Shown one piece after another: positions 1 to 6,825 of a stretch of 8,620 nt of DNA; the first letter of the stretch is position 1; each line of letters begins with the position of its first letter. Under the pieces are notes generated by a model. It saw only the letters and a list, made by a program, of their open reading frames with translations, made no database searches and was not told where the DNA came from. Location of the stretch: positions 1-8,620 of the forward strand of contig JAYWHK010000197.1 of NCBI GenBank assembly GCA_043777755.1. The letters run 5' to 3'. The DNA comes from CANHEE01 sp043777755. GTDB taxonomy: Bacteria; Bacteroidota; Bacteroidia; Chitinophagales; Saprospiraceae. The position numbers and the translations under genes were made by a program.

Positions 1-142
1 AATTGAAAAATTTAATACAGAAGAAAAAACAGCAGAAGGTAGTTTTTGTTTGCATTTTAAGAAAAATACTGGTCCAGAATCTTATCCTGCAAAAGTTCGA
101 TTTACAAAAGGTTGTTTTGACGTGAAATACAAAGAGTTGTAA
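1..142 (+). CDS. C-terminal end of an unidentified protein (partial, 5' end outside window)
   Basis: An open frame enters from the left edge (first full codon at position 2) and ends at TAA 140-142, giving 46 residues from IEKFNTEEKT to FDVKYKEL. The pattern F-x-x-x-x-x-x-x-x-G-S-F followed by a closing G-C-F-D-V-x-Y resembles, from memory, the last beta-strands of small secreted Bacteroidota beta-sandwich proteins of the DUF6252 type, where 'GTFSF ... G.F..V.Y' closes the fold. That is only a resemblance over a short tail. A strong hairpin terminator 11 bp after the stop supports this being a real gene end. Function cannot be assigned. Confidence 0.6.
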   Translation, partial: IEKFNTEEKTAEGSFCLHFKKNTGPESYPAKVRFTKGCFDVKYKEL

Positions 143-153
143 TATTGAGTGTG

Positions 154-186
154 AAAAGGAATGTGTAGCGTACACATTCCTTTTTT
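154..186 (+). terminator. Rho-independent terminator after the partial gene
   Basis: AAAAGGAATGTGTA (154-167) pairs perfectly with TACACATTCCTTTT (171-184) around a 3-nt GCG loop, and the right arm runs into six T residues (181-186). It lies 11 bp downstream of the TAA at 140-142. This separates the upstream gene from the glycosyltransferase, which has its own promoter at 253-260. Confidence 0.85.
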
Positions 187-252
187 GCTTTTATTCAAAT
201 CTTTTTACTACAATTTGAAGGTTTAAAATGTTTTTAATTCCTCAATATATAT

Positions 253-260
253 TACCTTTG
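253..260 (+). promoter_or_regulatory. Bacteroidota-type -7 box (TACCTTTG) for the glycosyltransferase
   Basis: TACCTTTG matches the TAnnTTTG -7 consensus of the Bacteroidota primary sigma factor. No good TTTG -33 box stands at the usual 19-22 bp spacing; only a T-run (231-235) is near. The box is 24 bp before the TTG start codon at 285, so the predicted 5' leader is only about 15-20 nt. The position just after the upstream terminator supports it. Confidence 0.6.
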
Positions 261-284
261 CGCCAAAATTAAACCACCTTTCTT

Positions 285-1454
285 TTGAAAAAAGTAGCTG
301 TATTGACTTCTCGATTTCCTTTCCCGCTTGAGCGAGGAGATAAGCTGCGTATTTACCACCAAATCAGGCAGTTAAGTCAAGATTCAGACATTGTTTTGAT
401 TGCGTTGAGTGATACGGAAGTTCCAAAAGAACACATTGCTGAATTAGAAAAATATGCAAAAGTCTATACAATTTATGTTTCTTTTTTCAAAAAAATCGTC
501 AATATAGGATTAGGTTGGTTGCGAGGATTGCCTTTGTCGGTTGCTTTTTTTACAGATTTGGCAGCAAAAAAAGAAATTGAAAAAATCATCGCTTTTGAAA
601 ATCCTGATTTTATTTATTGTCAATTGATTCGTATGGCAGAATACGCCAAAGAACTCAACACCAACAAAATCATTGATTACCAAGACGCTTTTTCAAAAAA
701 TATGGCTCGACGTGCCAAAAAAGCTAACTTTTTTGCTCGAATTTTGTTTCAACACGAAGCCAAGCGATTGGCAAAATACGAAGCAAAAGCCTTTCATTTT
801 TTTCAACACCATTTTATCATTGCAGAAAATGACCGTGATGCGCTTTTTTTTGAAGAAAAAAAGCAAATCGAAATTTGTCAAAACGGCATCGAATTGGATT
901 TTTTTGATGAAAAAAAATTCCAACACGTTGAAAAAAAATACGACCTTGTTTTTGTAGGCAATATGGGTTATCATCCGAACATCGAAGCTGCACAATACTT
1001 GGTCAATGAAATTTTGCCACTTTTAAAAAAAGAAAAAACAAATATAAACGTCCTAATTGCTGGTGCAAGACCATCATTGGCTGTTAAAAATCTTGCAAAT
1101 GAAAATGTAACGGTTCAAGGTTGGGTCGAAGACATCAGAATGGCATACTCAGAATCAAGTATTTTTGTTGCGCCACTTTTTCAAGGTTCAGGACAGCAAA
1201 ATAAAGTATTGGAAACAATGGCAATGGGCGTTCCTTGTATTACAACTTCAATTGTGAACGCAAGTACAGGCGCAAAACCCAACGAAGAAATCCTCATCGC
1301 TGACACCGCACAAGCATTTTCCGACAAAATTATTTTTTTATTAAAAGAAAAAAATGAATACAATAAATTGAAAATCAATGCTTTGCAATTCGTAAATCAA
1401 AATTTTTCTTGGAAAAAAGCAACAACACCGCTTCAATTGATAATGAATAATTAA
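285..1454 (+). CDS. GT4-type glycosyltransferase, sugar transferase of the TIGR03087-like group
   Basis: A 389-residue cytoplasmic or membrane-associated glycosyltransferase with GT-B fold. The N-terminal Rossmann half begins with VAVLTSRFPFPLERGDKLR (residues 4-22), typical of the group known from PEP-CTERM/exopolysaccharide loci (TIGR03087). The C-terminal donor-binding half runs from LVFVGNMGYHPN (221-232) through QGWVEDI (278-284) to GSGQQNKVLETMAMGVP (301-317), which contains the conserved K-x-L-E (307-310) of the nucleotide-sugar site. There is no signal peptide. The start is TTG: an in-frame TAA at 270-272 and the promoter at 253-260 leave no ATG or GTG upstream, and the family N-terminus begins directly at this codon. 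The donor and acceptor are unknown. The nearby nucleotide-sugar enzyme and exporter suggest exopolysaccharide or capsule assembly. The last codons (LIMNN, stop) fall inside an AT-rich direct repeat. No exosortase gene is seen in the window. Confidence 0.88.
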   Translation: MKKVAVLTSRFPFPLERGDKLRIYHQIRQLSQDSDIVLIALSDTEVPKEHIAELEKYAKVYTIYVSFFKKIVNIGLGWLRGLPLSVAFFTDLAAKKEIEKIIAFENPDFIYCQLIRMAEYAKELNTNKIIDYQDAFSKNMARRAKKANFFARILFQHEAKRLAKYEAKAFHFFQHHFIIAENDRDALFFEEKKQIEICQNGIELDFFDEKKFQHVEKKYDLVFVGNMGYHPNIEAAQYLVNEILPLLKKEKTNINVLIAGARPSLAVKNLANENVTVQGWVEDIRMAYSESSIFVAPLFQGSGQQNKVLETMAMGVPCITTSIVNASTGAKPNEEILIADTAQAFSDKIIFLLKEKNEYNKLKINALQFVNQNFSWKKATTPLQLIMNN

Positions 1455-1466
1455 TAATGAATAATT
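1441..1466. repeat. Two tandem copies of TAATGAATAATT (14-bp period)
   Basis: TAATGAATAATT occurs at 1441-1452 and again at 1455-1466. The first copy encodes the last residues of the glycosyltransferase (Met-Asn-Asn) and supplies the first base of its TAA. AT-rich short repeats of this kind are common between Bacteroidota genes. Here the repeat has reached into the coding end. Confidence 0.8.
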
Positions 1467-1480
1467 GAAAATAGTGAGCA

Positions 1481-1585
1481 ATAAGCAAATTTAGAATTTA
1501 AAATAATAGAATTTAGAATAAGCAAATTTAGAATTTAAAATAAAGAATTTAGAATTTAAAATAATAGAATTTAGAATTTAAAATA
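1481..1585. repeat. AT-rich intergenic repeat array, four copies of TTTAGAATTTAAAAT
   Basis: A 26-bp sequence, ATAAGCAAATTTAGAATT plus TAAAATAA, is present at 1481-1506 and again at 1518-1543 (37-bp period). Two shorter copies of GAATTTAGAATTTAAAATA follow at 1545-1563 and 1567-1585. The last copy ends at the A of the ribBA ATG. A further fragment GAATTTAGAATA lies at 1509-1520. No TAnnTTTG box is visible in the spacer, so ribBA is either read through from the glycosyltransferase gene or uses a promoter I do not recognise. Confidence 0.85.
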
Positions 1586-2679
1586 TGAAACTAAATACGA
1601 TAGAAGAAGCCATTGCAGACATTCGTGCAGGCAAAGTCATCATTGTAGTGGACGACGAAGATCGTGAAAATGAAGGTGATTTTATATGTGCTGCCGAAAT
1701 GACAACGCCCGAAATCATCAATTTTATGGCAACTCATGCTCGAGGTTTGATTTGTACACCTTTGGAAGCGGAACGTGCCGAAGCACTTAATTTTCCATTG
1801 ATGATCGCTGCCAATACAGATATGCACGAAACAGCTTTTACCGTTTCAGTGGATATGATTGGTCACGGTTGTTCTACGGGAATTTCGGCTTATGACAGAG
1901 CAACTGGTATTCGAGGCATTACGAATCCAGCCATTACAGCAAAAGATTATTCTCGTCCAGGGCATATTTTCCCCTTGATTGCAAAATCTGGCGGCGTACT
2001 TCGCCGAACAGGACATACAGAAGCTGCGGTAGATTTGGCACGTTTGGCAGGGCTTTATCCAGCAGGTGTTGTAGTCGAAATTATGAATGAAGATGGTACG
2101 ATGGCTCGCCTTCCTCAATTGATGGAGATTGCTAAAAAACATGATTTAAAAATTGTTTCCATAGATGATTTGGTGGCGTATCGTATGCGTACTGAACGTT
2201 TGGTGAAAAAAGAGATAGAAACAACGATTCATACGCAATTTGGTGATTTTCAAGCAATTGCATTTTCTCAAATCAATTCTACGGATATTCACTTGGCTTT
2301 GAAAAAAGGCTCTTGGACGGCAGATGAAGTTGTGCCAGTCAAGGTATATTCTGATACAGAAACAGGTGATATTTTAGGGCTTTTGTTTGAAGGGTATGAT
2401 AAAAAATTACAGCACGCTTTGGAATTAATTGGAAAAAGTGAAAATGGTGTTTTACTTTGTATGCGACATGGCGAAAAGAGCAATTCGATTTTACAACGCT
2501 TAAAAAGTTACCAAAACGACCAATCTCTACATCGTGATATGCAGCAACGTGACTATGGCGTTGGCGCACAAATCCTTAGAGAGTTGGGTGTTTCAAAGAT
2601 AAAATTAATTTCTAACAATTCGAAAAGAAGAATTGGTTTGGCTGGTTATGGTTTAGAAATTGTGGAAATTGTGGAATAG
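1585..2679 (+). CDS. ribB: RibBA-type 3,4-dihydroxy-2-butanone 4-phosphate synthase with degenerate GTP cyclohydrolase II domain
   Basis: 364 residues. The N-terminal domain (about 1-205) is a canonical RibB: it carries the Mg-binding acidic motif DDEDRENEGD (23-32), HGCSTGISAYDR (94-105), and RRTGHTEA (140-147) with the substrate and metal ligands. It should turn ribulose 5-phosphate into formate and 3,4-dihydroxy-2-butanone 4-phosphate for cytoplasmic riboflavin synthesis. The C-terminal domain (about 212-364) is homologous to GTP cyclohydrolase II: it keeps R322, the DYGVGAQILR block (323-332) and SNN (343-345). However, the zinc motif C-x10-C-x-C is absent: the HSECLTGD region reads YSDTETGD (255-262), and the RCDCG region reads FEGYD (268-272). 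The RQEGRGIGL loop reads RHGEKSNSI (294-302). GCH II activity is therefore unlikely. Similar degenerate tails are known in flavobacterial RibBA and in proteobacterial RibBX. The ATG start aligns with the family N-terminus. No FMN riboswitch is visible upstream. Confidence 0.93.
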   Translation: MKLNTIEEAIADIRAGKVIIVVDDEDRENEGDFICAAEMTTPEIINFMATHARGLICTPLEAERAEALNFPLMIAANTDMHETAFTVSVDMIGHGCSTGISAYDRATGIRGITNPAITAKDYSRPGHIFPLIAKSGGVLRRTGHTEAAVDLARLAGLYPAGVVVEIMNEDGTMARLPQLMEIAKKHDLKIVSIDDLVAYRMRTERLVKKEIETTIHTQFGDFQAIAFSQINSTDIHLALKKGSWTADEVVPVKVYSDTETGDILGLLFEGYDKKLQHALELIGKSENGVLLCMRHGEKSNSILQRLKSYQNDQSLHRDMQQRDYGVGAQILRELGVSKIKLISNNSKRRIGLAGYGLEIVEIVE

Positions 2680-2727
2680 GTAGTGCGTTTTTATAAAAAA
2701 CAAGTAACACTTAGCGTATTTTTTTAA

Positions 2728-2797
2728 CCACTAATTTTATCTAATTAAACCAATTTCACTAATCGTGATGTAAAAATTAAATCTAATTTCACTAAAT
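2728..2797. repeat. AT-rich dispersed repeat with AATTTCACTAA units
   Basis: The 238-bp spacer after ribBA (2680-2917) contains AATTTCACTAA at 2752-2762 and 2785-2795 (33-bp period), preceded by the related CCACTAATTTTATCTAATT (2728-2746). Part of it, CTAATTAAACCAATTTC (2741-2757), recurs with one extra A at 8466-8483, in a different intergenic region. No ORF or convincing terminator was seen in this spacer. A weak GTTTTT-ATA-AAAAAC hairpin follows the ribBA stop. Confidence 0.5.
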
Positions 2798-2874
2798 CTT
2801 ATTAAAACTTCGTTTTAAACATTAAGCATACCTAAGTTTTTATAGAAAACAAGAAGAAATTAGTATAAAAGTTG

Positions 2875-2882
2875 TACTTTTG
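2875..2882 (+). promoter_or_regulatory. Bacteroidota-type -7 box (TACTTTTG) for the sugar-decarboxylase/exporter unit
   Basis: TACTTTTG matches TAnnTTTG exactly and is followed by C, as often seen. It lies 35 bp before the ATG at 2918, giving a leader of roughly 28 nt. No clear TTTG -33 element is present at the expected spacing. It is the best candidate for transcription of both 2918-3865 and 3903-6755. Confidence 0.6.
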
Positions 2883-2917
2883 CAGCCATTTTAAAAGGAA
2901 AGATAAAATAGAGTAAA

Positions 2918-3865
2918 ATGTCAAAAAAACGTGTATTGATAACTGGCGCAGCTGGTTTTTTAGGTTCTCATTTAAGCGATTTGTTTTTATCAAAAGGATA
3001 TAGCGTTATCGGAATGGACAATTTGGTAACAGGAAGTATGGACAATATCGCTCATTTGGAAGGCAATCCTGATTTTGATTTTCGTTTCCATGATGTTTCG
3101 AATCACATTGAAATAGAAGGCGATTTGGATTATATATTACATTTTGCTTCGCCAGCGAGTCCAATTCACTATGTTGGATTGGCGATACAAACGTTAAAAG
3201 TAGGCTCTTTGGGCATACACAATTGTTTGGGTTTGGCAAAAGCAAAAGGAGCAAGAGTAATTATTGCTTCTACGAGTGAAGTTTATGGCGATCCACAAGT
3301 ACATCCGCAACCTGAGGAATACTGGGGTCATGTAAATCCTATTGGAATGAGGAGTATGTACGACGAAGCGAAGCGTTTTCAAGAAGCAATTACGATGTCG
3401 TATTATCGTCAGCATGGAATAGAAACACGAATTGTTCGTATTTTTAATACGTATGGCCCAAGAATGGGTGTTGATGATGGACGTGTTTTGCCTGCATTTT
3501 TCAGTCAAGCATTGAGAGGTGAAGGTTTGACCGTTTTTGGAGATGGTTCACAAACCCGTTCTTTTTGCTACGTAAGTGATTTGGTAGATGGCATTTATAA
3601 GTTATTGATGTCTGATTATCATTTGCCTGTGAATATTGGCAATCAAAGCGAAATCACGATGTTGGAATTTGCAGAAGAAATCATCAAGATTGTTGGCAAT
3701 CCAAAAGCGTTTATTGATTATCGTCCGTTGCCAGCTGATGATCCTAAACAGCGTCGTCCTGACATCACCAAAGCGCAAAATATTTTAGGTTGGAATCCGA
3801 AAATAGATAGAAAAGAAGGATTGCGATTGACGTTTGATTATTTTAAAAAAGCAGTGAAAATCTAA
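2918..3865 (+). CDS. NAD-dependent SDR nucleotide-sugar enzyme, probable UDP-glucuronate decarboxylase (UDP-xylose synthase)
   Basis: 315 residues forming one extended-SDR domain. The NAD-binding motif GAAGFLG is at 10-16, the catalytic serine/threonine block STSEVYGDP at 118-126, and the YxxxK pair at Y148/K152 in SMYDEAKR. The stretch RIFNTYGPRM (174-183), DGRV (187-190) and GDGSQTRSFCYV (208-219) is characteristic of UDP-glucuronate decarboxylases and their close dTDP-glucose 4,6-dehydratase relatives. The tail has R-R-P-D-I (279-283), which binds the nucleotide sugar in this group. The length (about 310) matches bacterial soluble Uxs. It would convert UDP-glucuronate to UDP-xylose in the cytosol. 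The gap to the exporter gene is only 37 bp on the same strand, so the two are probably cotranscribed, which ties the product to polysaccharide supply. An alternative is another 4,6-dehydratase or epimerase specificity. Confidence 0.85.
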   Translation: MSKKRVLITGAAGFLGSHLSDLFLSKGYSVIGMDNLVTGSMDNIAHLEGNPDFDFRFHDVSNHIEIEGDLDYILHFASPASPIHYVGLAIQTLKVGSLGIHNCLGLAKAKGARVIIASTSEVYGDPQVHPQPEEYWGHVNPIGMRSMYDEAKRFQEAITMSYYRQHGIETRIVRIFNTYGPRMGVDDGRVLPAFFSQALRGEGLTVFGDGSQTRSFCYVSDLVDGIYKLLMSDYHLPVNIGNQSEITMLEFAEEIIKIVGNPKAFIDYRPLPADDPKQRRPDITKAQNILGWNPKIDRKEGLRLTFDYFKKAVKI

Positions 3866-3902
3866 ATATTTCTAATAAAAAATTCAAAAAACACATTTTT
3901 CA

Positions 3903-6755
3903 ATGAAAAAACTACTCCTCGTAGTAAGTATCTTATTTAGTACACTAAGTATATTTGCACAAGTCAATCCCGCACAGGTTAAAGCTGAATTGGACAAAAG
4001 AGGACTTTCGCAAGCGGAAGTCGAAGCAAGGTTAAGAGAAAAAGGCATTGATATTAACAATGTTAATAAAAATAATGCAGCTTTGGTTGAGCAACAGATT
4101 CAGCAAGTTTTAGCAGAAATGGAAGCAGAGAAAAAAAGTGGTGGTGTCAAAAAAGGTACTACAACTACGCCTACAACTGAAAAAACGAAGAAAAATACTG
4201 AAATTACAGGTAGCGAAATCAAATCCGTTGAAGAACGTGTGAAAAACGAAGCCGAAGTTGCGCCTAAAAATGAAGCTGTCAAAAAACAAGCGGATATTTT
4301 GGCAAAAGACAAAGCCGAAGAAATCACAAAAGCTGTAAAAGATGGCGCAACCGTGGAAGAGGCTGTCAGCGAAGGACTTCAAGAAGCTGAAGCTGAAAAA
4401 CCAAAGGGGCAAGTCTATGGTATTGATATTTTTAGAAATAAAAGCCTAAAAGTATATCGTAATTCTGATGATTTGAAGGCAAGTGAAAATTATATTATTG
4501 GCGTTGGCGATGAAGTGAATGTTTCTATTTGGGGCATTGCTGAATATTCTGGAACACTTCAAGTGAGCAAAGAAGGCTATGTTCAGCCTGACCGTATGCC
4601 ACGTGTCTATATTAAAGGACAAACATACTCAAAAGCAAGAGAGATGTTGCGTTCAAGATTTTCGCAGTACTATCCTTTCAAAGCTGAGAATTTTTCGGTA
4701 ACGATTAATTACAAACGTACCATTACAGTTAATCTTTATGGTGAAGTTTTCAATCCAGGTGGTTATTCTTTTTCAGCGATAAATACAGCATTTAATGCGT
4801 TGGTTGCTGCGGGAGGTCCTTCTGATGTAGGTTCTGTTCGTAACATAAAATTGATGCGTGCAGGGCAACAGCCAAAAACGATTGATGTCTATGATTTTAT
4901 GAAAAATCCAGCGGTTCGTGATAATTTTTACTTGGAAGACAATGATATTATCCATGTTCCGATTGCAGAGCGCATCGTACAAATTGATGGAGCTGTTAAA
5001 AGACCATTTCGTTACGAATTGGTTACAGGTGAAAATTTAATCAAAGCAATTGATTTTGCGGGAGGTTTGACTGACAATGCTTACCAAGAAAATATCCAAA
5101 TCAAACGTTTTGAAAATGACAAACAAATTTTGATTGATGTTAATTATAAGTCTTTGTTAAATTCAAAAGGCGATTTCAAACTTTTGCCAGGCGATATTGT
5201 CGTTGTCAATGTTATTCCAAAAGCCTATGAAAACTTTGCTGACATCTTTGGTGCTGTTGATTTTCCAAAGCAATATGAATTGGGTAACGGAATGAAAATT
5301 AGTGAGTTAGTAACAAAAGCTGTTTTGCAAAAAGAAGCCCGTACAGACATTGCGTTCTTACAACGTACCAATAATGATCAAACTGTAAGTTACCAACGTA
5401 TTTCTTTAGAGGAGATTTTAAAAAATCCATCTTCAGCTGCAAATGTTTCGCTACAAGCAAAAGACAAGTTGATTATTTATACACAAAGTGTTTATACTGA
5501 TAAATATTCTATTAGCGTAGATGGTGCTGTTCGTGCAGCAAAAGCATACCCTTATGACAATGGTAAAACCTTAAAAGTAGAAGATGCTGTGTTATTGGCA
5601 GGTGGGCTTCGCCCAGATGCGACCGACTTTGCTTACATCATGCGAATAAATCCAAACAACACTAAAGAAAAAGAATACATTAGGATTAATGTAAAAGAGG
5701 CACTGTCAAATCCAAAATCAAGCGAAAATACAACTTTACAGCCTTCTGATCGTTTATTTATACCTTCAAAATTAACCTACACTGATGCGTATAATGTGAA
5801 TGTTATTGGTGCTGTTCGTACACCAGGTGAATTTCAATATGACGAGTCTTTGACATTAAAAGATGTATTGATTTTGGCAGGAGGTATGAAATTAGAAGCG
5901 GCTTCTAACCGTGTGGAAGTATCAAGGTTGGTTATTAAAAACAATGAAGCTACCCGTGTGAACGTTGCTACATTAGAAATAGATAAGAGCCTAAATACTT
6001 TGAGTGGTGGAAGTGCTGATTACAAATTACAACCTTTTGATTTGATTGCGGTTCGTTCTGTTCCAGAGTTTAAATTTCAGCAATTTATTACTTTAGATGG
6101 AGAAGTTCGTTATCCAGGAACTTACGCTTTGATTGCACCAAACGAGCAGTTGAGTAGCGTAATTGAGCGTGCTGGTGGTCTTTCCAAAGAAGCATTTCCA
6201 GAAGGTGCAAGAATGTTTAGAGATGATGACGGTACAGGAGCTGTCGTAATGAAGTTAGACGATGCGCTTTCTAACCCTTTGGGTTCAAGATACAATTACA
6301 TATTAAAACCAAACGACCTCATTACGATTCCTAAAAGTAAGGAATTGGTTACTATTCGTGGTGCAATCAAAGCATCTGAGTTGTATGCAGAAGATGTTGT
6401 TGCTGGTGGAAAAATTACTGTTCCTTATCATGGCGGCAAACGTGCTTTGTATTATATCAATACTTATGCGGCTGGCGTAAGTAAAGATGGACGCAAAATG
6501 AAAATTACAGTATTGAATCCAAGTGGAAAAATCAATAGAACTGTTAATTTTGGGCTTTTCAAAGTATATCCAAAAGTTGGAAAAGGTGGCATCGTTAGTG
6601 TTGGTTACAAAGATGTGAAACCTATCGAGTTAGACAATAATGGTAATAATAAGAAAAAAGAAGAAACAGATTGGCCTAAAATCATTGCCAATGGTATCGC
6701 TCAAGCAAGTGGTATTATTACATTGATTGCTTTATTAAAAACGTTAGGACAATAA
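3903..6755 (+). CDS. Wza-like outer-membrane polysaccharide export protein with multiple SLBB domains
   Basis: 950 residues. A type I signal peptide (MKKLLLVVSILFSTLSIFAQ, 1-20) has no lipobox cysteine, unlike E. coli Wza. Residues 21-72 hold a small helical region with RGLSQAEVEARLREKGID (33-50), typical of Bacteroidota homologues. A charged Lys/Glu-rich linker (about 73-170) follows. The Poly_export domain (about 190-272) contains IIGVGDEVNVSIWG (198-211). I count about seven SLBB-like repeats, each starting with a G-x-V/I or near variant: around 274, 359, 444, 536, 632, 728 and 815. Several have the AGG core (304-305, 386-388, 566-568, 659-661, 757-759). The third repeat lacks the AGG core and the seventh is divergent. 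The hydrophobic C-terminal segment (about 924-948) could be the membrane-spanning helix of the pore. The likely role is an outer-membrane channel for capsule or exopolysaccharide. It shares an operon with the nucleotide-sugar enzyme. No Wzc partner is adjacent. Confidence 0.9.
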   Translation: MKKLLLVVSILFSTLSIFAQVNPAQVKAELDKRGLSQAEVEARLREKGIDINNVNKNNAALVEQQIQQVLAEMEAEKKSGGVKKGTTTTPTTEKTKKNTEITGSEIKSVEERVKNEAEVAPKNEAVKKQADILAKDKAEEITKAVKDGATVEEAVSEGLQEAEAEKPKGQVYGIDIFRNKSLKVYRNSDDLKASENYIIGVGDEVNVSIWGIAEYSGTLQVSKEGYVQPDRMPRVYIKGQTYSKAREMLRSRFSQYYPFKAENFSVTINYKRTITVNLYGEVFNPGGYSFSAINTAFNALVAAGGPSDVGSVRNIKLMRAGQQPKTIDVYDFMKNPAVRDNFYLEDNDIIHVPIAERIVQIDGAVKRPFRYELVTGENLIKAIDFAGGLTDNAYQENIQIKRFENDKQILIDVNYKSLLNSKGDFKLLPGDIVVVNVIPKAYENFADIFGAVDFPKQYELGNGMKISELVTKAVLQKEARTDIAFLQRTNNDQTVSYQRISLEEILKNPSSAANVSLQAKDKLIIYTQSVYTDKYSISVDGAVRAAKAYPYDNGKTLKVEDAVLLAGGLRPDATDFAYIMRINPNNTKEKEYIRINVKEALSNPKSSENTTLQPSDRLFIPSKLTYTDAYNVNVIGAVRTPGEFQYDESLTLKDVLILAGGMKLEAASNRVEVSRLVIKNNEATRVNVATLEIDKSLNTLSGGSADYKLQPFDLIAVRSVPEFKFQQFITLDGEVRYPGTYALIAPNEQLSSVIERAGGLSKEAFPEGARMFRDDDGTGAVVMKLDDALSNPLGSRYNYILKPNDLITIPKSKELVTIRGAIKASELYAEDVVAGGKITVPYHGGKRALYYINTYAAGVSKDGRKMKITVLNPSGKINRTVNFGLFKVYPKVGKGGIVSVGYKDVKPIELDNNGNNKKKEETDWPKIIANGIAQASGIITLIALLKTLGQ

Positions 6756-6824
6756 AAAATATAGGAATAAAAAAAGCCCAATTCGTTAGAATTGGGCTTT
6801 TTTTATTCCTATATTTTTTATTGT
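6749..6824. terminator. Bidirectional terminator, perfect 36-bp inverted repeat between convergent genes
   Basis: The left arm 6749-6784 is the exact reverse complement of the right arm 6789-6824, with loop GTTA (6785-6788). The core GCCCAATTC-GTTA-GAATTGGGC is flanked by seven A on one side and seven T on the other, so each strand gives a hairpin followed by a T-run. The left arm includes the exporter's TAA (6753-6755) and its last four coding bases. The right arm ends 1 bp before the minus-strand stop (6828 to 6826). Both convergent genes therefore share it. Confidence 0.95.
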
Positions 6825-6825
6825 T

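Noticed and set aside
693..995. Minus-strand open frames opposite the glycosyltransferase and the other large genes
   Set aside because: They lie opposite well-supported coding sequence, show low-complexity Phe/Lys-rich or His/Cys-rich composition and no recognisable domains, so they are antisense shadows.
1455..1584. FMN riboswitch ahead of ribBA
   Set aside because: The spacer is almost pure A/T repeat and lacks the GC-rich conserved blocks of the RFN element. The ribBA gene in this window shows no riboswitch.
1481..1585. CRISPR-like repeat array
   Set aside because: Units are 15-26 bp, pure AT, irregularly spaced and nearly contiguous, without unique spacers or cas genes.
6749..6824. Palindrome as a MITE or insertion-sequence end
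   Set aside because: There is no target-site duplication at the flanks, no second copy in the window, and the position exactly between two convergent stops with A7/T7 tracts fits a bidirectional terminator better.
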